A stretch of 64,000 bases of DNA from Capillibacterium thermochitinicola. GTDB taxonomy: Bacteria; Bacillota; UBA4882; UBA10575. How positions within the stretch are numbered: position 1 is the first letter of the stretch; the number at the start of each line of letters is the position of its first letter. The stretch lies in the NCBI RefSeq assembly GCF_013664685.1, contig NZ_JAAKDE010000004.1:174886-238885 (forward strand), in the 5' to 3' direction. The position numbers and the translations under genes were made by a program. Positions 16,299 through 26,036 of the stretch are shown here, in pieces. A model generated the notes under the pieces. That model had not been told where the DNA came from and made no database searches. It saw nothing but the letters and a program-made list of their open reading frames with translations.

Positions 16299-17672
16299 TT
16301 ACGCCTTCGGGAGATATTTGTCGAGATACTCCTGGCGAATCCGTTTCAGTTCACTCCGCGGGAGGATACGCAACAGATCCCAGCCGAGGTCGAGGGTCTC
16401 TTCAATACTCCGGTTTTCCTCAAACCCTTGCCGGACATAACGGTCCTCAAACTCATCGGCAAAAGCGGCAAACTTCTTGTCCAGTTCCGTCAGGGCCGCT
16501 TCCCCCAGGATAACCGCCAGGTCTTTGGCCTCTTTCCCCCGGGCGTAGGCGGCAAAAAGCTGGTTCATGGTATCCGCGTGGTCTTCGCGGGTCTTGCCGG
16601 CACCAATCCCTTTGTCTTTCAAACGCGAAAGCGAAGGCAACACATCAATGGGGGGATAAATCCCTTTCCGGTGCAGTTCGCGGCTGAGGATGATCTGCCC
16701 TTCCGTAATATATCCGGTCAGGTCGGGAATGGGGTGGGTTTTATCATCTTCCGGCATCGTCAAAATCGGGATCAGGGTAATCGACCCGTCAATCCCCTTA
16801 ATCCGGCCGGCCCGCTCGTAGATCGTCGCGAGGTCCGTATAGAGATAACCCGGATACCCGCGCCGCCCGGGCACTTCCTTCCGCGCCGCCGACACTTCCC
16901 GGAGCGCTTCGGCGTAGTTGGTCATATCGGTCAGGATCACCAGCACGTGCATCCCCAGCTCGAAAGCGAGGTACTCGGCGGCGGTCAAGGCCATCCGCGG
17001 GGTGGAGATCCGCTCAATGGCCGGGTCATTGGCCAGGTTGATAAAGAGAACCGCCCGTTCAATGGCCCCGGTCCGCCGGAAGTCGCTGATAAAGTAATCT
17101 GCCTCTTCAAAGGTGATCCCCATCGCGCCGAAGACAACGGCAAAGCGTTCTCCCTGGCCACGCACCTTTGCCTGGCGCGCGATCTGCGCTGCCAATTGCG
17201 CATGGGGCAACCCGGCCCCCGAAAAGATCGGCAGTTTCTGCCCGCGAACCAGTGTATTCAGGCCGTCAATCGCCGAGATCCCGGTCTGGATAAACTCGGA
17301 CGGGTAATTTCTGGTGTACGGGTTGATGGGGGTCCCGTCAATATCCAGTTTCATTTCGGGAATGATCGGCGCGCCCTTGTCCTTCGGCCGCCCCATCCCG
17401 TCAAAGACCCGACCGAGGATGTCCGGGGATACCCCCAGTTCAATGCTGCGTCCTAAAAACCGCACCCGACTGTCTTGCAAATTCAAGCCGGTCGATCCTT
17501 CAAAGAGTTGGACCAGGGCTTTATCTTGATTAATCTCCAAGACCCGTCCCCGCCGGATCTCACCACTGGCCAGCTGAATCTCGACCAGTTCTTCATAATT
17601 GGCATCGGTCACCTTTTCCACCAACATCAACGGACCGACGACTTCCCGTACGGTACGGTATTCTTTTAACAT
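16299..17672 (-). CDS. atpB: V-type ATP synthase subunit B
   Basis: 457 residues. This is the non-catalytic nucleotide-binding subunit of the A3B3 hexamer. It has the beta-barrel start ([17 protein letters not shown]), [14 protein letters not shown] in place of a true P-loop, [18 protein letters not shown] and [15 protein letters not shown] segments. The ATG follows the subunit A stop directly (TAGATG), with GGAGGTG inside the end of atpA, so the two are translationally coupled. Confidence 0.97.
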   Translation of the reverse strand: MLKEYRTVREVVGPLMLVEKVTDANYEELVEIQLASGEIRRGRVLEINQDKALVQLFEGSTGLNLQDSRVRFLGRSIELGVSPDILGRVFDGMGRPKDKGAPIIPEMKLDIDGTPINPYTRNYPSEFIQTGISAIDGLNTLVRGQKLPIFSGAGLPHAQLAAQIARQAKVRGQGERFAVVFGAMGITFEEADYFISDFRRTGAIERAVLFINLANDPAIERISTPRMALTAAEYLAFELGMHVLVILTDMTNYAEALREVSAARKEVPGRRGYPGYLYTDLATIYERAGRIKGIDGSITLIPILTMPEDDKTHPIPDLTGYITEGQIILSRELHRKGIYPPIDVLPSLSRLKDKGIGAGKTREDHADTMNQLFAAYARGKEAKDLAVILGEAALTELDKKFAAFADEFEDRYVRQGFEENRSIEETLDLGWDLLRILPRSELKRIRQEYLDKYLPKA

Positions 17673-19436
17673 CTAAAGCACCTCCCCGGCAAGCTCCGTG
17701 TCTTTTGCCAGTTGTTCGAGATCGGTCTGTAGCCTGGTGAATTCCTCCGTCTTGTCCTCAGGTATATACTTCGCCTGGGCAATCCGTTCCCGGATCGTCA
17801 ATGCGAGGATTTTTTGAATGTCCATCCCTTTCTCCAACAAAGCCAGGCCCACATCGGCAAAGGTAAGGACAAGCCTGAGGAGCGCCAACTGCTTATTGAG
17901 GGAGGTATAGGTGTCGATTTCATGGAAGGCGTTTTGATGCAGGTAATCTTCCCGGATCGAGCGGGCGACCTCCATCGTTAATTGGTCCCGCGGTGAAAGG
18001 GCGTCGACCCCGACCAAACGTACGATCTCCTCCAGTTCGGCTTCCTGTTGGAGGATGCGCATCGCCCGCCGGCGGAGATTGACCCATTCTTCGCCGATCT
18101 CAGTACGGAAATATTCATCCAACCGTTCGTTGTATAAAGAATAACTCAACAGCCAGTTAATCGCCGGGAAATGCCGACGGTAGGCCAGGGCCGAATCCAA
18201 CCCCCAGTAGACTTTGACCACCCGCAGGGTGTTCTGGGTCACCGGTTCGGAGAGGTCGCCCCCCGGCGGAGAAACGGCGCCAATCGCGGTGATCGAACCT
18301 TCCCGTCCGTCCTGGCCCAGACAACGGGTGCGTCCCGCCCGTTCATAGAATTCCGCCAGCCGCGAACCCAGATAGGCCGGATAACCTTCCTCACCCGGCA
18401 TCTCTTCCAACCGTCCCGAAATTTCCCGGAGCGCTTCGGCCCAACGGGAAGTGGAATCGGCCATAATCGCCACGTTATAGCCCATATCCCGGAAATACTC
18501 GGCAATGGTAATTCCGGTGTAAATCGAAGCCTCCCGGGCGGCCACCGGCATATCGGAGGTGTTGGCCACCAAAACGGTCCGCTTCATCAAGTCTTCCCCG
18601 GTCCGGGGGTCCCGCAGTTGCGGGAATTCGTTTAAGACGTCGGTCATTTCGTTACCCCGTTCGCCGCAACCCACGTAGACAATAATGTCGGCATCGGCCC
18701 ACTTGGCCAACTGGTGTTGAACCACCGTTTTTCCGCTCCCGAACGGACCGGGAATCGCCGCCGTCCCGCCCCGGGCAATCGGGAAAAAGGTATCGATGAT
18801 CCGTTGCCCGGTCGTCATAATCCGGTCCGGGGCCAGTTTCTCCCGGTAAGGACGGGCACGCCGCACCGGCCACCGCTGCATCATGGTCAGTTCCCGCGGT
18901 CCGGCTTCGGTCTCGATCACGGCGATCGTTTCATCGACCGCGAATTCACCCTCTTCAATCTTGGCAATCTTCCCCTTGACCCCCGGCGGGACCATGATCC
19001 GGTGCTCCACAACAATGTTCTCCTTAACAACGCCAAGGATATCACCGGGTTCAACCTCATTCCCCACCGCCAGCCGGGGTGTAAAGCGCCACTTCTTGTC
19101 CCGTGGCAGACCGGGAACCTCAATCCCCCGGGCCAAGCGGTTCCCTTGCAAAGCCAAAACGTCAAGCGGGCGCTGGATTCCATCGTAAATCGAACTAATG
19201 AGCCCGGGCCCCAGCTCCACGCTTAACGGGAGACCAGTCGAGACCACCGGTGCACCGGGGCCAATCATACTGGTGTCTTCGTAGACCTGAATCGAGGCCA
19301 CATCTCCGCGGAGCTCGATAATCTCTCCGATTAACCTTTCGTGACCGACCCGGACCACGTCAAACATCTTCGCACCCGGTATGCCCTCGGCCTCAACCAA
19401 AGGCCCGGCCACTCGAATAATTTTTCCAGTACTCAC
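17673..19436 (-). CDS. atpA: V-type ATP synthase subunit A (catalytic)
   Basis: 587 residues. The catalytic subunit has the N-terminal barrel, the bulge domain (about residues 110-190), Walker [14 protein letters not shown] near residue 230, and the [38 protein letters not shown] and catalytic Glu segments. It starts at GTG 19436 and overlaps the subunit F stop by 4 bases (GTGA). The length and motifs are normal for the A/V type, clearly distinct from F-type beta. Confidence 0.98.
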   Translation of the reverse strand: MSTGKIIRVAGPLVEAEGIPGAKMFDVVRVGHERLIGEIIELRGDVASIQVYEDTSMIGPGAPVVSTGLPLSVELGPGLISSIYDGIQRPLDVLALQGNRLARGIEVPGLPRDKKWRFTPRLAVGNEVEPGDILGVVKENIVVEHRIMVPPGVKGKIAKIEEGEFAVDETIAVIETEAGPRELTMMQRWPVRRARPYREKLAPDRIMTTGQRIIDTFFPIARGGTAAIPGPFGSGKTVVQHQLAKWADADIIVYVGCGERGNEMTDVLNEFPQLRDPRTGEDLMKRTVLVANTSDMPVAAREASIYTGITIAEYFRDMGYNVAIMADSTSRWAEALREISGRLEEMPGEEGYPAYLGSRLAEFYERAGRTRCLGQDGREGSITAIGAVSPPGGDLSEPVTQNTLRVVKVYWGLDSALAYRRHFPAINWLLSYSLYNERLDEYFRTEIGEEWVNLRRRAMRILQQEAELEEIVRLVGVDALSPRDQLTMEVARSIREDYLHQNAFHEIDTYTSLNKQLALLRLVLTFADVGLALLEKGMDIQKILALTIRERIAQAKYIPEDKTEEFTRLQTDLEQLAKDTELAGEVL

Positions 19437-19774
19437 TTGTTACCGACCTCTTTCCCCTTTTCGATATCTACACCGACCGCTTTCTCCACAATCCGGCGGA
19501 TCCGCTCCGCAGCGTAGCCTTGACTTCCGGCTACGCCCGGAATATAGGTGATGCATGGTAACGGTCTACTGCCCCATTCTTCGATCTCACCCGTAAAACC
19601 CTGGGCAATGGATTCGGTGATATAAATCACCCCGTAATCCTGGTCGTCCTTTAACTTGAAGAGTACGTCTCTGGCTTCCCGACCGCTGGCCACCGGAAAG
19701 AGTTCGAGCCCCAGCAGGCCAAAACCCCGGATCAAATCCTCTTCCCCAATGACGGCCATCTTAAAAGTAGACAT
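19433..19774 (-). CDS. atpF: V-type ATP synthase subunit F
   Basis: A 113-residue small Rossmann-like central-stalk subunit. [17 protein letters not shown] and [11 protein letters not shown] are typical; the C-terminal helix contains [12 protein letters not shown]. It overlaps subunit C by 14 bases and subunit A by 4 bases, consistent with tight stoichiometric coupling. Confidence 0.93.
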   Translation of the reverse strand: MSTFKMAVIGEEDLIRGFGLLGLELFPVASGREARDVLFKLKDDQDYGVIYITESIAQGFTGEIEEWGSRPLPCITYIPGVAGSQGYAAERIRRIVEKAVGVDIEKGKEVGNK

Positions 19775-20705
19775 TCCGCAACCTCCTCCTGATCGTCTCC
19801 TCCGGAAGTTTATTCAGTTTACCGGTGATCACCAGGCGCAAATTCAGAATCTCCCTTTCTTTCGCCAGTAAAAAACCGATCAACGGCTCAATCCCCAGAG
19901 GAATCCTTTTCGCAGTAGCAATCATTTCCAAGAGCAGGTTATCGATGGCCCGCTCCACTTCGGGAAGGGCGGTCCGCAGTTCCTCCTCTTCAAGCCCCAA
20001 GTCCCGGTAAGGAGTAAACTCCAATACCTTTGTCACCTGCGGTTGGTCTTCGGTATAGTAGTCCAGCCACTGGCGATGGTCAATCAGCCCCGGCTCTACC
20101 ATAAACCCGGCGAATTCCTGGACGGAAACACCTTTTTTCCGGAGGCGAAGAAAGAGCAAAAGATTTAAAAGGTCCCGCCGGGCCTGCCAATAATCCCGGA
20201 GGAGGGCCGGCCCTTTGGCCAAAACCCGCCGGCCGTACCGGTAGTAGGCGCGGTCCAAAGCCGCCGCCCGCGCCGGGCTGCTGCTGGGTAACTGCCGCAA
20301 AGCATCCGCCAGTTCCTGGGGTAATCCGGTATAATCGCCATCGGCAACCATCCGTTTCAGTTCGGCAAAGGGAATAACCCCCAGCCTGCTGGGTTGTCCA
20401 TGCCCGCCGGCCACGACCAATAATTTTAAATTATGCACATCCCAACGGTGCAGGAAGACCACAAGTTCCGGGGCATCGTTGGTTAAACCGCGGAGAAAAC
20501 GATAGAGTTTTTCCAGTTCCTCTTCAAAAGCCTCTTCATAATCGACGGCCAACGCTTCCGCGGGGTACTCCGTCTCCGCCAAGAGGCGCAGCGTTTCCTG
20601 GACCGAAGCGGTTTTGAGCAACCGCTCAAAAAAACTGGCGGGGAGCAATTTGGTTTCTAGGATGCGAATCCGTCCCACAGCATAGGCGTAATCTTTTTCT
20701 GCCAT
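19761..20705 (-). CDS. atpC: V-type ATP synthase subunit C
   Basis: A 314-residue all-helical socket subunit (V-type d/C) that links the central stalk to the proteolipid ring. YAYAVGRIRILETKLL at the start, WDVHNLKLL in the middle and GIEPLIGFLLAKEREILNLRLVITGKL near the end match the family. The ATG lies 8 bases after GGGGAGGG, 15 bases downstream of atpE. Confidence 0.94.
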   Translation of the reverse strand: MAEKDYAYAVGRIRILETKLLPASFFERLLKTASVQETLRLLAETEYPAEALAVDYEEAFEEELEKLYRFLRGLTNDAPELVVFLHRWDVHNLKLLVVAGGHGQPSRLGVIPFAELKRMVADGDYTGLPQELADALRQLPSSSPARAAALDRAYYRYGRRVLAKGPALLRDYWQARRDLLNLLLFLRLRKKGVSVQEFAGFMVEPGLIDHRQWLDYYTEDQPQVTKVLEFTPYRDLGLEEEELRTALPEVERAIDNLLLEMIATAKRIPLGIEPLIGFLLAKEREILNLRLVITGKLNKLPEETIRRRLRNVYF

Positions 20706-20720
20706 AAAACTCCCTCCCCG

Positions 20721-21323
20721 TCACGAAAATAGGATCCCGGCAACCTCCGGAAAGTACCGCTCCTCCAAATCGGCCACAATCGACTCCAAGGAGGCGTTCA
20801 CTTCATAATTGGTGCCGATGAGGAGGAAGCCTCCTTTGATCGGAGCCGGTTCCGGCCTTAATTGCAACTTCCCGCTCCGGCCTTTCTTCACCAATTCCTG
20901 GTTCACTTGGGAAATAATACGCTGCCAGAGTCCTTTTTCCGCGGTGGAAACGGCCACCGTCTCCTCGCCGCTCTCCACCGCCGCCAGGAGCAATTCTTGA
21001 TAAAGGGCGGCCTTTTCCGCCTCCGGCATCTCCGCCAAGGTAACCATCGCCTGTTCAAAAGCGTCGTGGATCAATTCTTGCTTCGTCTGCAAAAGACGGA
21101 GTCTCATTTCGAGTTCCGCTTCCCGCATCAGGCGGCGTGCTTCTTCTTCTCCCTGCTGCCGGAAATCTTCCCGGATGGCTTTAACCATTTCCGCCGTTTC
21201 TTTCCGGTAATCTTCCGCCAGCCGCTGGGCTTCTTCCCGGCTCTGGGCCGCAATCTCCGCGGCTTCCTTCCGGGCCGCCTCCATGATCCGGTTGGTCAGC
21301 ACCGTTAATTCTTGGGTCATCAT
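20721..21323 (-). CDS. atpE: V-type ATP synthase subunit E
   Basis: A 200-residue peripheral-stalk subunit: a long N-terminal charged coiled coil (about residues 1-95, Glu/Ala/Arg-rich) and a C-terminal globular part ending with the conserved YEVNASLESIVADLEERY. It pairs with the G/H subunit as a stator. The ATG at 21323 was chosen for AGGTGGG six bases upstream; a GTG three codons earlier overlaps that site. Confidence 0.93.
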   Translation of the reverse strand: MMTQELTVLTNRIMEAARKEAAEIAAQSREEAQRLAEDYRKETAEMVKAIREDFRQQGEEEARRLMREAELEMRLRLLQTKQELIHDAFEQAMVTLAEMPEAEKAALYQELLLAAVESGEETVAVSTAEKGLWQRIISQVNQELVKKGRSGKLQLRPEPAPIKGGFLLIGTNYEVNASLESIVADLEERYFPEVAGILFS

Positions 21324-21332
21324 CGATCCCAC

Positions 21333-21797
21333 CTAAAGCGTAATCGTGTTATAGAGGAAGAAGGAGATAATAAAGGCCAAAATGGCATACGTCTCCACCA
21401 AACCGGCGTAGACAATCCCTTTCGCCGCCTCCTCCGGCCTTTTAGCGACAATACCTACCCCGGCCGCCGCCACTTTCCCCTGGTAAATCGCGGAGAAAAG
21501 GCCGACAACCCCGATGGGCAACCCGGTAATGAGAAAACGGAACCCGGCCTCTAAAGGAATCGGTCCAGAGACCGCGGCAAATTTAAAGACCATCAGCATG
21601 CCTATGACGAAGCCGTAAATACCCTGGGTGCCCGGAAGAGCCGTTAAAACTAGGGTTTGTCCGAATTTTTTCGGATCTTCCGTAATCACACCCGCTGATA
21701 CGCGCCCAGCGATACTTACCCCGTAGGCGGACCCGATTCCCGACAGCAAAACCGCAATTGCCACACCTAGAAATGCATACAAAGTACCCAGTTCCAT
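21333..21797 (-). CDS. atpK: V-type ATP synthase proteolipid subunit K (predicted Na+-binding)
   Basis: A 154-residue duplicated proteolipid with four membrane helices that forms the rotor ring. The residues that ligate Na+ in the Enterococcus hirae ring are all conserved: Leu, Thr and Gln in LPGTQGIYGF (near residue 56), Gln in SAIYQGK (near 105) and the ion-carrying Glu in AGLVETYA (near 135). Only the second half carries the carboxylate, as in V-type proteolipids. This predicts Na+ rather than H+ coupling, by homology only. Confidence 0.95.
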   Translation of the reverse strand: MELGTLYAFLGVAIAVLLSGIGSAYGVSIAGRVSAGVITEDPKKFGQTLVLTALPGTQGIYGFVIGMLMVFKFAAVSGPIPLEAGFRFLITGLPIGVVGLFSAIYQGKVAAAGVGIVAKRPEEAAKGIVYAGLVETYAILAFIISFFLYNTITL

Positions 21798-21801
21798 CTT
21801 T

Positions 21802-23751
21802 TTATACCTCTCTTTCTTTTTCTAAGTAAACATTTTTGTTCTCCAGTTTCAAAGGCGCAAAAGGCCGCCCTCCACCGGTGAAAAAGGTGTTGAAAAACTC
21901 CAGATACTGTAGTCTGCTGCTGTGTACGTAGGCCCCAAGCAGGTTCAAACCAAAATTGAGCCCGTGGCCGACGAGGAAAATCAGAAGCGCAAAGAGCCAG
22001 CCAAGCGGTGCGCCCCACGTCATCTCCACAAATAAATTGATGATCGAGGCCATCACCGCACCGGAAAGCCCCAGGGCCATCAACCGGGAATAAGACAGCA
22101 CATCACTGAAAAAACTGACGCTGCCGTAGATCTTTAACAACCCCCCCGGGATCGCCTTCAAAATCTCGACAAGTCCCTTTTTCCCCCGGGCGTTGCCAAT
22201 GACCAATAGAAGCGCCGCGGTCAGGGTTCCGTACTTAAAATATCCGGCGTAGTCCTCGAGCCCGATGTAGGAGCCGCCCACCGTTAGCAGGATTCCCGTC
22301 AGAAAGAGGAGCCAGACCCCTTTCTCCCAAAATGCGCCCGCCACATCGCCGTGTTTAATGCTGATCCAGGCGCTAATGATCGTTCCGGTATACAACTGGA
22401 TTAAGCCCAGTCCTAAGGAGAGTACTAATAATAGTTGGGGGCTGTCCATCACGTTGAAAGCGCCTTTGAAAAAGGAATAACCAAAGATACTGGAAGTGAC
22501 CAGTCCGAAAAGGACCGCGCCCAACCCGCTGAGGATAAACAACCCCGCCATCTTCCGGCCGCCCGGCCCCATCGTCAGTTTCGCCATCAGCACCGCACAG
22601 AGCAGGGCCAGGACCGCCCCATAACCGGCGTCGCCCAACGCCATCCCGTAGCAAAGGAAGAAAAACGGGGCGATCGCCGCCGAGGGATCCACCTCATCCT
22701 GCCGGGGATAACTGAAGGACTCCACCAGTTTTTCGAAGGGGGTAACCACTTTCGGGTTCTTCAAGAGGATAGGGATCTCCTCGCCGGGCTGTGGTTCAAA
22801 AATCCGTAAATAATGGGGGAGTTTCAACGCGGCCAGCACTTTCTCCACCCGCCCTGCTTGCTCGGCCGGAACCCAGCCTTGCAGGCCAAAAACCGCTTTC
22901 CCCACCAACAATTGGCGGTGGGCTTCCACTTGCCGCTTTTGGTTATGCCAGTAATCATAGAGGGTTTGGAAGAAGGGACGTTCGTTCGCCAAGTTCTGCA
23001 AAGCGGCAACCAGTTTGGCCTTTTCCGCCTCCAGTTGCTGCTTCTTTTCGTTTAAAGCCGCCAGCCGTTCGCCAACGGTCCCGGCCGTCACCTCCGGCCT
23101 GGCCGGGACAAACCCCTTCGCCCTTAAAATCTCCGCAGCCTGGGCGTCCCGCCAACAGAAAAAGACGGCATAAAACCGGTTCTCATACTCGCCAAGCTCC
23201 CGGTAACAGTGGGCGATCTCCTCCGCGGCCAACGCTTGGGATAAAAGCTGCGGATCCCGGTCGGAACTGCCAAGCAGGACCGCAATCCGCCGTGAACCGT
23301 CCCATGCTTCCACGGGCAGATCCAGCTCCGCCCAAGGCTGTAAGGCCTTAAGCTCCCGTTCAATCCTGACTATTTCCTGCTCAAGGATGTTATGTTCGTA
23401 CTCGGCGGTAAAAACCTGTTCGGCCAGGTCCTTGGCTTTTTCCCGCTTGGCCAAGTAATTCTGTTGTTCTTCCCAAGTCAAGATCGTCTTGATCCCGGCA
23501 AACTGCTCAATAAAGTTCGGCTTCAGCGGCGCAAAACGTTCAAAAATGGTCAAGACCCGGTTGATCTCACCGAGTTTTTCTTCCACCTGGCGCAGCTTCT
23601 CCGCAATCTCCTCTTCCGTTCCCAAACGTTTTTCCTCCTCAGCTGGCTCGATCAGTTCCACCAAGCCGAGGCGTTGCAGCTCCGAAAGAAAAGAGGATTT
23701 GTGCTCAACCAAGCCGTACAGCTCCAGGCGTCTCATCGGTACAATCGCCAT
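21802..23751 (-). CDS. atpI: V-type ATP synthase subunit I (a-subunit)
   Basis: 649 residues. The cytosolic N-terminal half (about 1-360) carries coiled coils (EEIAEKLRQVEEKL; ALNEKKQQLEAEKAKL). The C-terminal half has about eight membrane helices. The essential half-channel Arg lies in SDVLSYSRLMALGLSGAVMA. It is the stator that conducts ions past the proteolipid ring. It starts at ATG 23751, directly following the stop of the G-type subunit. Confidence 0.96.
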   Translation of the reverse strand: MAIVPMRRLELYGLVEHKSSFLSELQRLGLVELIEPAEEEKRLGTEEEIAEKLRQVEEKLGEINRVLTIFERFAPLKPNFIEQFAGIKTILTWEEQQNYLAKREKAKDLAEQVFTAEYEHNILEQEIVRIERELKALQPWAELDLPVEAWDGSRRIAVLLGSSDRDPQLLSQALAAEEIAHCYRELGEYENRFYAVFFCWRDAQAAEILRAKGFVPARPEVTAGTVGERLAALNEKKQQLEAEKAKLVAALQNLANERPFFQTLYDYWHNQKRQVEAHRQLLVGKAVFGLQGWVPAEQAGRVEKVLAALKLPHYLRIFEPQPGEEIPILLKNPKVVTPFEKLVESFSYPRQDEVDPSAAIAPFFFLCYGMALGDAGYGAVLALLCAVLMAKLTMGPGGRKMAGLFILSGLGAVLFGLVTSSIFGYSFFKGAFNVMDSPQLLLVLSLGLGLIQLYTGTIISAWISIKHGDVAGAFWEKGVWLLFLTGILLTVGGSYIGLEDYAGYFKYGTLTAALLLVIGNARGKKGLVEILKAIPGGLLKIYGSVSFFSDVLSYSRLMALGLSGAVMASIINLFVEMTWGAPLGWLFALLIFLVGHGLNFGLNLLGAYVHSSRLQYLEFFNTFFTGGGRPFAPLKLENKNVYLEKEREV

Positions 23752-24063
23752 CTATCCTCTGATCCTTTCTTTAATAAAATCAACGACCGCGGGTACCTTC
23801 GCCGTTGCTTTACTGCGGAGCTCTTTAATCTCCAGATCCGTCCGCCGCCGGAGTTCGGCAACGGCCTGTTCCGCCTCGGCCAGCTTTTTGGCCAGCTCCG
23901 CTTGGCCTTCTTTCCGCGCGGTCGCCAGCATCAACTCCCGTTCGGCCGCCAATTCCTGGCGCTGTTGCGTCAGATAGGTATTGGCTTCCTGTCTTGCCGC
24001 ACTAATCAGTTGATCCGCTTCTTCCTCCACGGCAGTCAACTCTTGCCAGATCGCATTCGCCAT
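23752..24063 (-). CDS. V-type ATP synthase subunit G/H (peripheral stalk)
   Basis: A 103-residue charged coiled coil: VEEEADQLISAARQEANTYL, then long Ala/Glu/Arg heptads, ending KVPAVVDFIKERIRG. It occupies the position of ntpF/atpH, first in V-ATPase operons, and pairs with subunit E. The ATG at 24063 has AAGGAGGG six bases upstream; an upstream 16-codon extension has no family resemblance. Sequence divergence in this subunit is high, so the call leans on position and composition. Confidence 0.88.
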   Translation of the reverse strand: MANAIWQELTAVEEEADQLISAARQEANTYLTQQRQELAAERELMLATARKEGQAELAKKLAEAEQAVAELRRRTDLEIKELRSKATAKVPAVVDFIKERIRG

Positions 24064-24181
24064 TCTTTTCCCTCCTTCGCCAGACCAGCCAGAAGTGGTT
24101 CGACAACACAAACAAGATCTTCTCTTCGCTAACCGACAACAAAAGTCCTCTTAAAGTGCTTAAAATTCTTGTTTCACCCCT

Positions 24182-24400
24182 TTAGGTTTCCCCCCTGGCC
24201 AGGAAAATAAGGCCGGTGATCCCCACCAGAAAACCAACCAACGCCCCCACCACGCCGGTCAACGGTTCCCGCCCGGAGTTCCGGCCGCTTAAATAACCGA
24301 GGTAAAACCCCAGAAGCACGGAGACGGTCAAACCAAAAGCGGCAGCAAACAAGACCAGCCCGCGCGGCTGGCGCGCCTTCCTTTTCCTACCTTGAACCAT
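24182..24400 (-). CDS. AtpZ-like small membrane protein
   Basis: About 72 residues: a basic N-terminus (QGRKRKARQPRG) and two Gly-rich membrane helices (LFAAAFGLTVSVLLGFYLGYL and VVGALVGFLVGITGLIFLA) with a short polar turn. The layout resembles AtpZ/AtpI-type proteins that accompany F-type ATP synthase operons and help ring assembly or ion supply. Here it precedes a V-type operon by 118 bases. The start is uncertain: ATG 24400 lies within the end of the upstream gene, and TTG 24427 is further upstream. The function is inferred from topology and place only. Confidence 0.6.
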   Translation of the reverse strand: MVQGRKRKARQPRGLVLFAAAFGLTVSVLLGFYLGYLSGRNSGREPLTGVVGALVGFLVGITGLIFLARGET

Positions 24401-26036
24401 CGTTTCGTTGCCAGTTGCCACCGGCAAGTCTTGTTCCTTCTCCGATTACCTGCTGCGTTTCCTCATCCCAGAGCCGGCAGGCTCCCCGGAGCATCCGGGT
24501 TTTTATCTTACCCGGGGCCACCGTTGATCCTTTAAGCTGCGGGGCATCCAAGATCCCCAAAGCAACCGCCTTCGCCAGGGTTCCCGGATCGGACAGGGGA
24601 TCCGCGGTTTCCGCCGCCCCCAACCGCCGGATCGCGTCCAGGATCAATTCCGCTTCGGCCATGAGTTCGTCGCGCCGGGCCACGACCCGCCGGTCTCCCG
24701 TCGGATCGGGGGCGTCGTACAGACAATTCTTCAGCACCCCATGGACAATTTCACAACTCTCAATAATCTCTTCCGGCGTGGCAATATGGTCGGCTTCGCA
24801 ATAGGCCACCACATGGATAATCTGGGGGTTCAAGGCCAGGCCCAGAACAGCGGAAGCCGCCAGTTGTCCCTTGGCCACGTGCGGCTTCACCGAAAGACTG
24901 GCTAGTCCGGCCCGGACCTGGCGGTAGACTTTAAAGTCCGCATCTTCCAGACGGGCGACCAGTTCCAAGCCGGCCAGCGCTTTGCCCAGATCCATTGCCC
25001 CGCTGGTCCCCGGCGGGTTATTCAACATAATCTGTGCAATATAATCTTTCACCCCCGCTTTTTTGGCATTATAAGCGGCGAGATAAAAAGCGGCCACCGC
25101 CACCGAATCCGGAGCACCCCTTAGACTCCAGTGGTGGGCTTCATTCACTTCGACCGGGATCCCGCGGGCACCGTGCCAGGCCATGGCTTCCTGGTTCTCC
25201 CGGATCGCCTCGGCCACCGGACGGTTGGATCGCCCGTCCAACTGGCTATACCAATATAAAGGGATGGCCGCCCAGGCATTTTTGATCGTCCGCGCGGTCA
25301 AATCGGCCCATTTGAGTAAATCCCTGGTCCCACTGTAACAGCGGAGGAGCGGCCGGTTTCCCGTCCGCGAAGCTTCATACAGACGGACCAGATCCTCTTC
25401 CTTACGCAGGGGAACGCCGCCGGCCCCTTCCTGCTGCGGGTCCATCTCCGCGGGGCGGAAAAAGGATTCTTGCGCGTTCTGGTCCGGACCGATTGAGATG
25501 ACGTCGAGGACTTTTGCCGCCGCCAGCCGGGCTACTCCTTTCACCGTCTCCTCCAAACTTGGCAAGCCAAAATGGTGCCGGAGCAACGGATAAGGGTGTT
25601 TCTGCGCCAGGCGTTCCACCAGGGTATCACCGCCAAACCGCGCCTCTTCCCCCGCTGTCTCCCCTTTCAGGAAAGCGACCACCGCCCCTTCTTCCTCTTC
25701 CCCGCTGAAGATCCGGCAAAAAAGCCCGCTTTCCGCCGCCACTTTGGCCACCGCCGGGGTCCCGCCAAAGATGATCTTTTGGTGGCTAAGGCCCGCTTCC
25801 TGCAGGGCATTTTTCAATTCCGCAAAAAGCTTGTCCGCCACTTCCGGAGTCAAACGGTAGCTTAAAGCCAAGTAATCCGGCTCTACTTCTTGCAGGGCAC
25901 CGATGATCCGGGCCGGTTTCACCCCAATCCCGAGGAAAGTAGTCTGGTACCCGCAGAGTTCGGCCAAATTAAGGAAATTGTAGATCCCGGCAACGTGCAC
26001 ACAATTTCCGATCGTCGCGGCAACAATTTTCTTCAT
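24387..26036 (-). CDS. cobalamin-binding mutase-like enzyme (glutamate mutase-type architecture)
   Basis: 549 residues. The N-terminal domain (about 1-135) is a B12-binding Rossmann fold like the small subunit of glutamate mutase: G-N-C-V-H-V-A-G at residues 10-17 keeps the cobalt-ligating His14 and Gly17 of DxHxxG but has Cys in place of Asp; SYRL (59-62) and GG (91-92) follow. The rest (about 160-500) looks like a TIM-barrel mutase domain with IPLYWYSQLDGRSNRP, VEVNEAHHWSLRGAPDS and MLNNPPGTSG segments. The substrate is unknown. It overlaps the opine-type dehydrogenase by one base, so the two are co-translated and probably act on the same pathway. Confidence 0.75.
   Translation of the reverse strand: MKKIVAATIGNCVHVAGIYNFLNLAELCGYQTTFLGIGVKPARIIGALQEVEPDYLALSYRLTPEVADKLFAELKNALQEAGLSHQKIIFGGTPAVAKVAAESGLFCRIFSGEEEEGAVVAFLKGETAGEEARFGGDTLVERLAQKHPYPLLRHHFGLPSLEETVKGVARLAAAKVLDVISIGPDQNAQESFFRPAEMDPQQEGAGGVPLRKEEDLVRLYEASRTGNRPLLRCYSGTRDLLKWADLTARTIKNAWAAIPLYWYSQLDGRSNRPVAEAIRENQEAMAWHGARGIPVEVNEAHHWSLRGAPDSVAVAAFYLAAYNAKKAGVKDYIAQIMLNNPPGTSGAMDLGKALAGLELVARLEDADFKVYRQVRAGLASLSVKPHVAKGQLAASAVLGLALNPQIIHVVAYCEADHIATPEEIIESCEIVHGVLKNCLYDAPDPTGDRRVVARRDELMAEAELILDAIRRLGAAETADPLSDPGTLAKAVALGILDAPQLKGSTVAPGKIKTRMLRGACRLWDEETQQVIGEGTRLAGGNWQRNDGSR

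Noticed and set aside
16428..17456. Long open frame antisense to V-ATPase subunit B
   Set aside because: It is a GC-driven shadow: Arg/Gly/Pro/His-rich, no domain, fully inside a certain gene.
22791..23351. Open frame antisense to V-ATPase subunit I
   Set aside because: Pro/Arg/Ser-rich shadow without start signals inside a certain gene.
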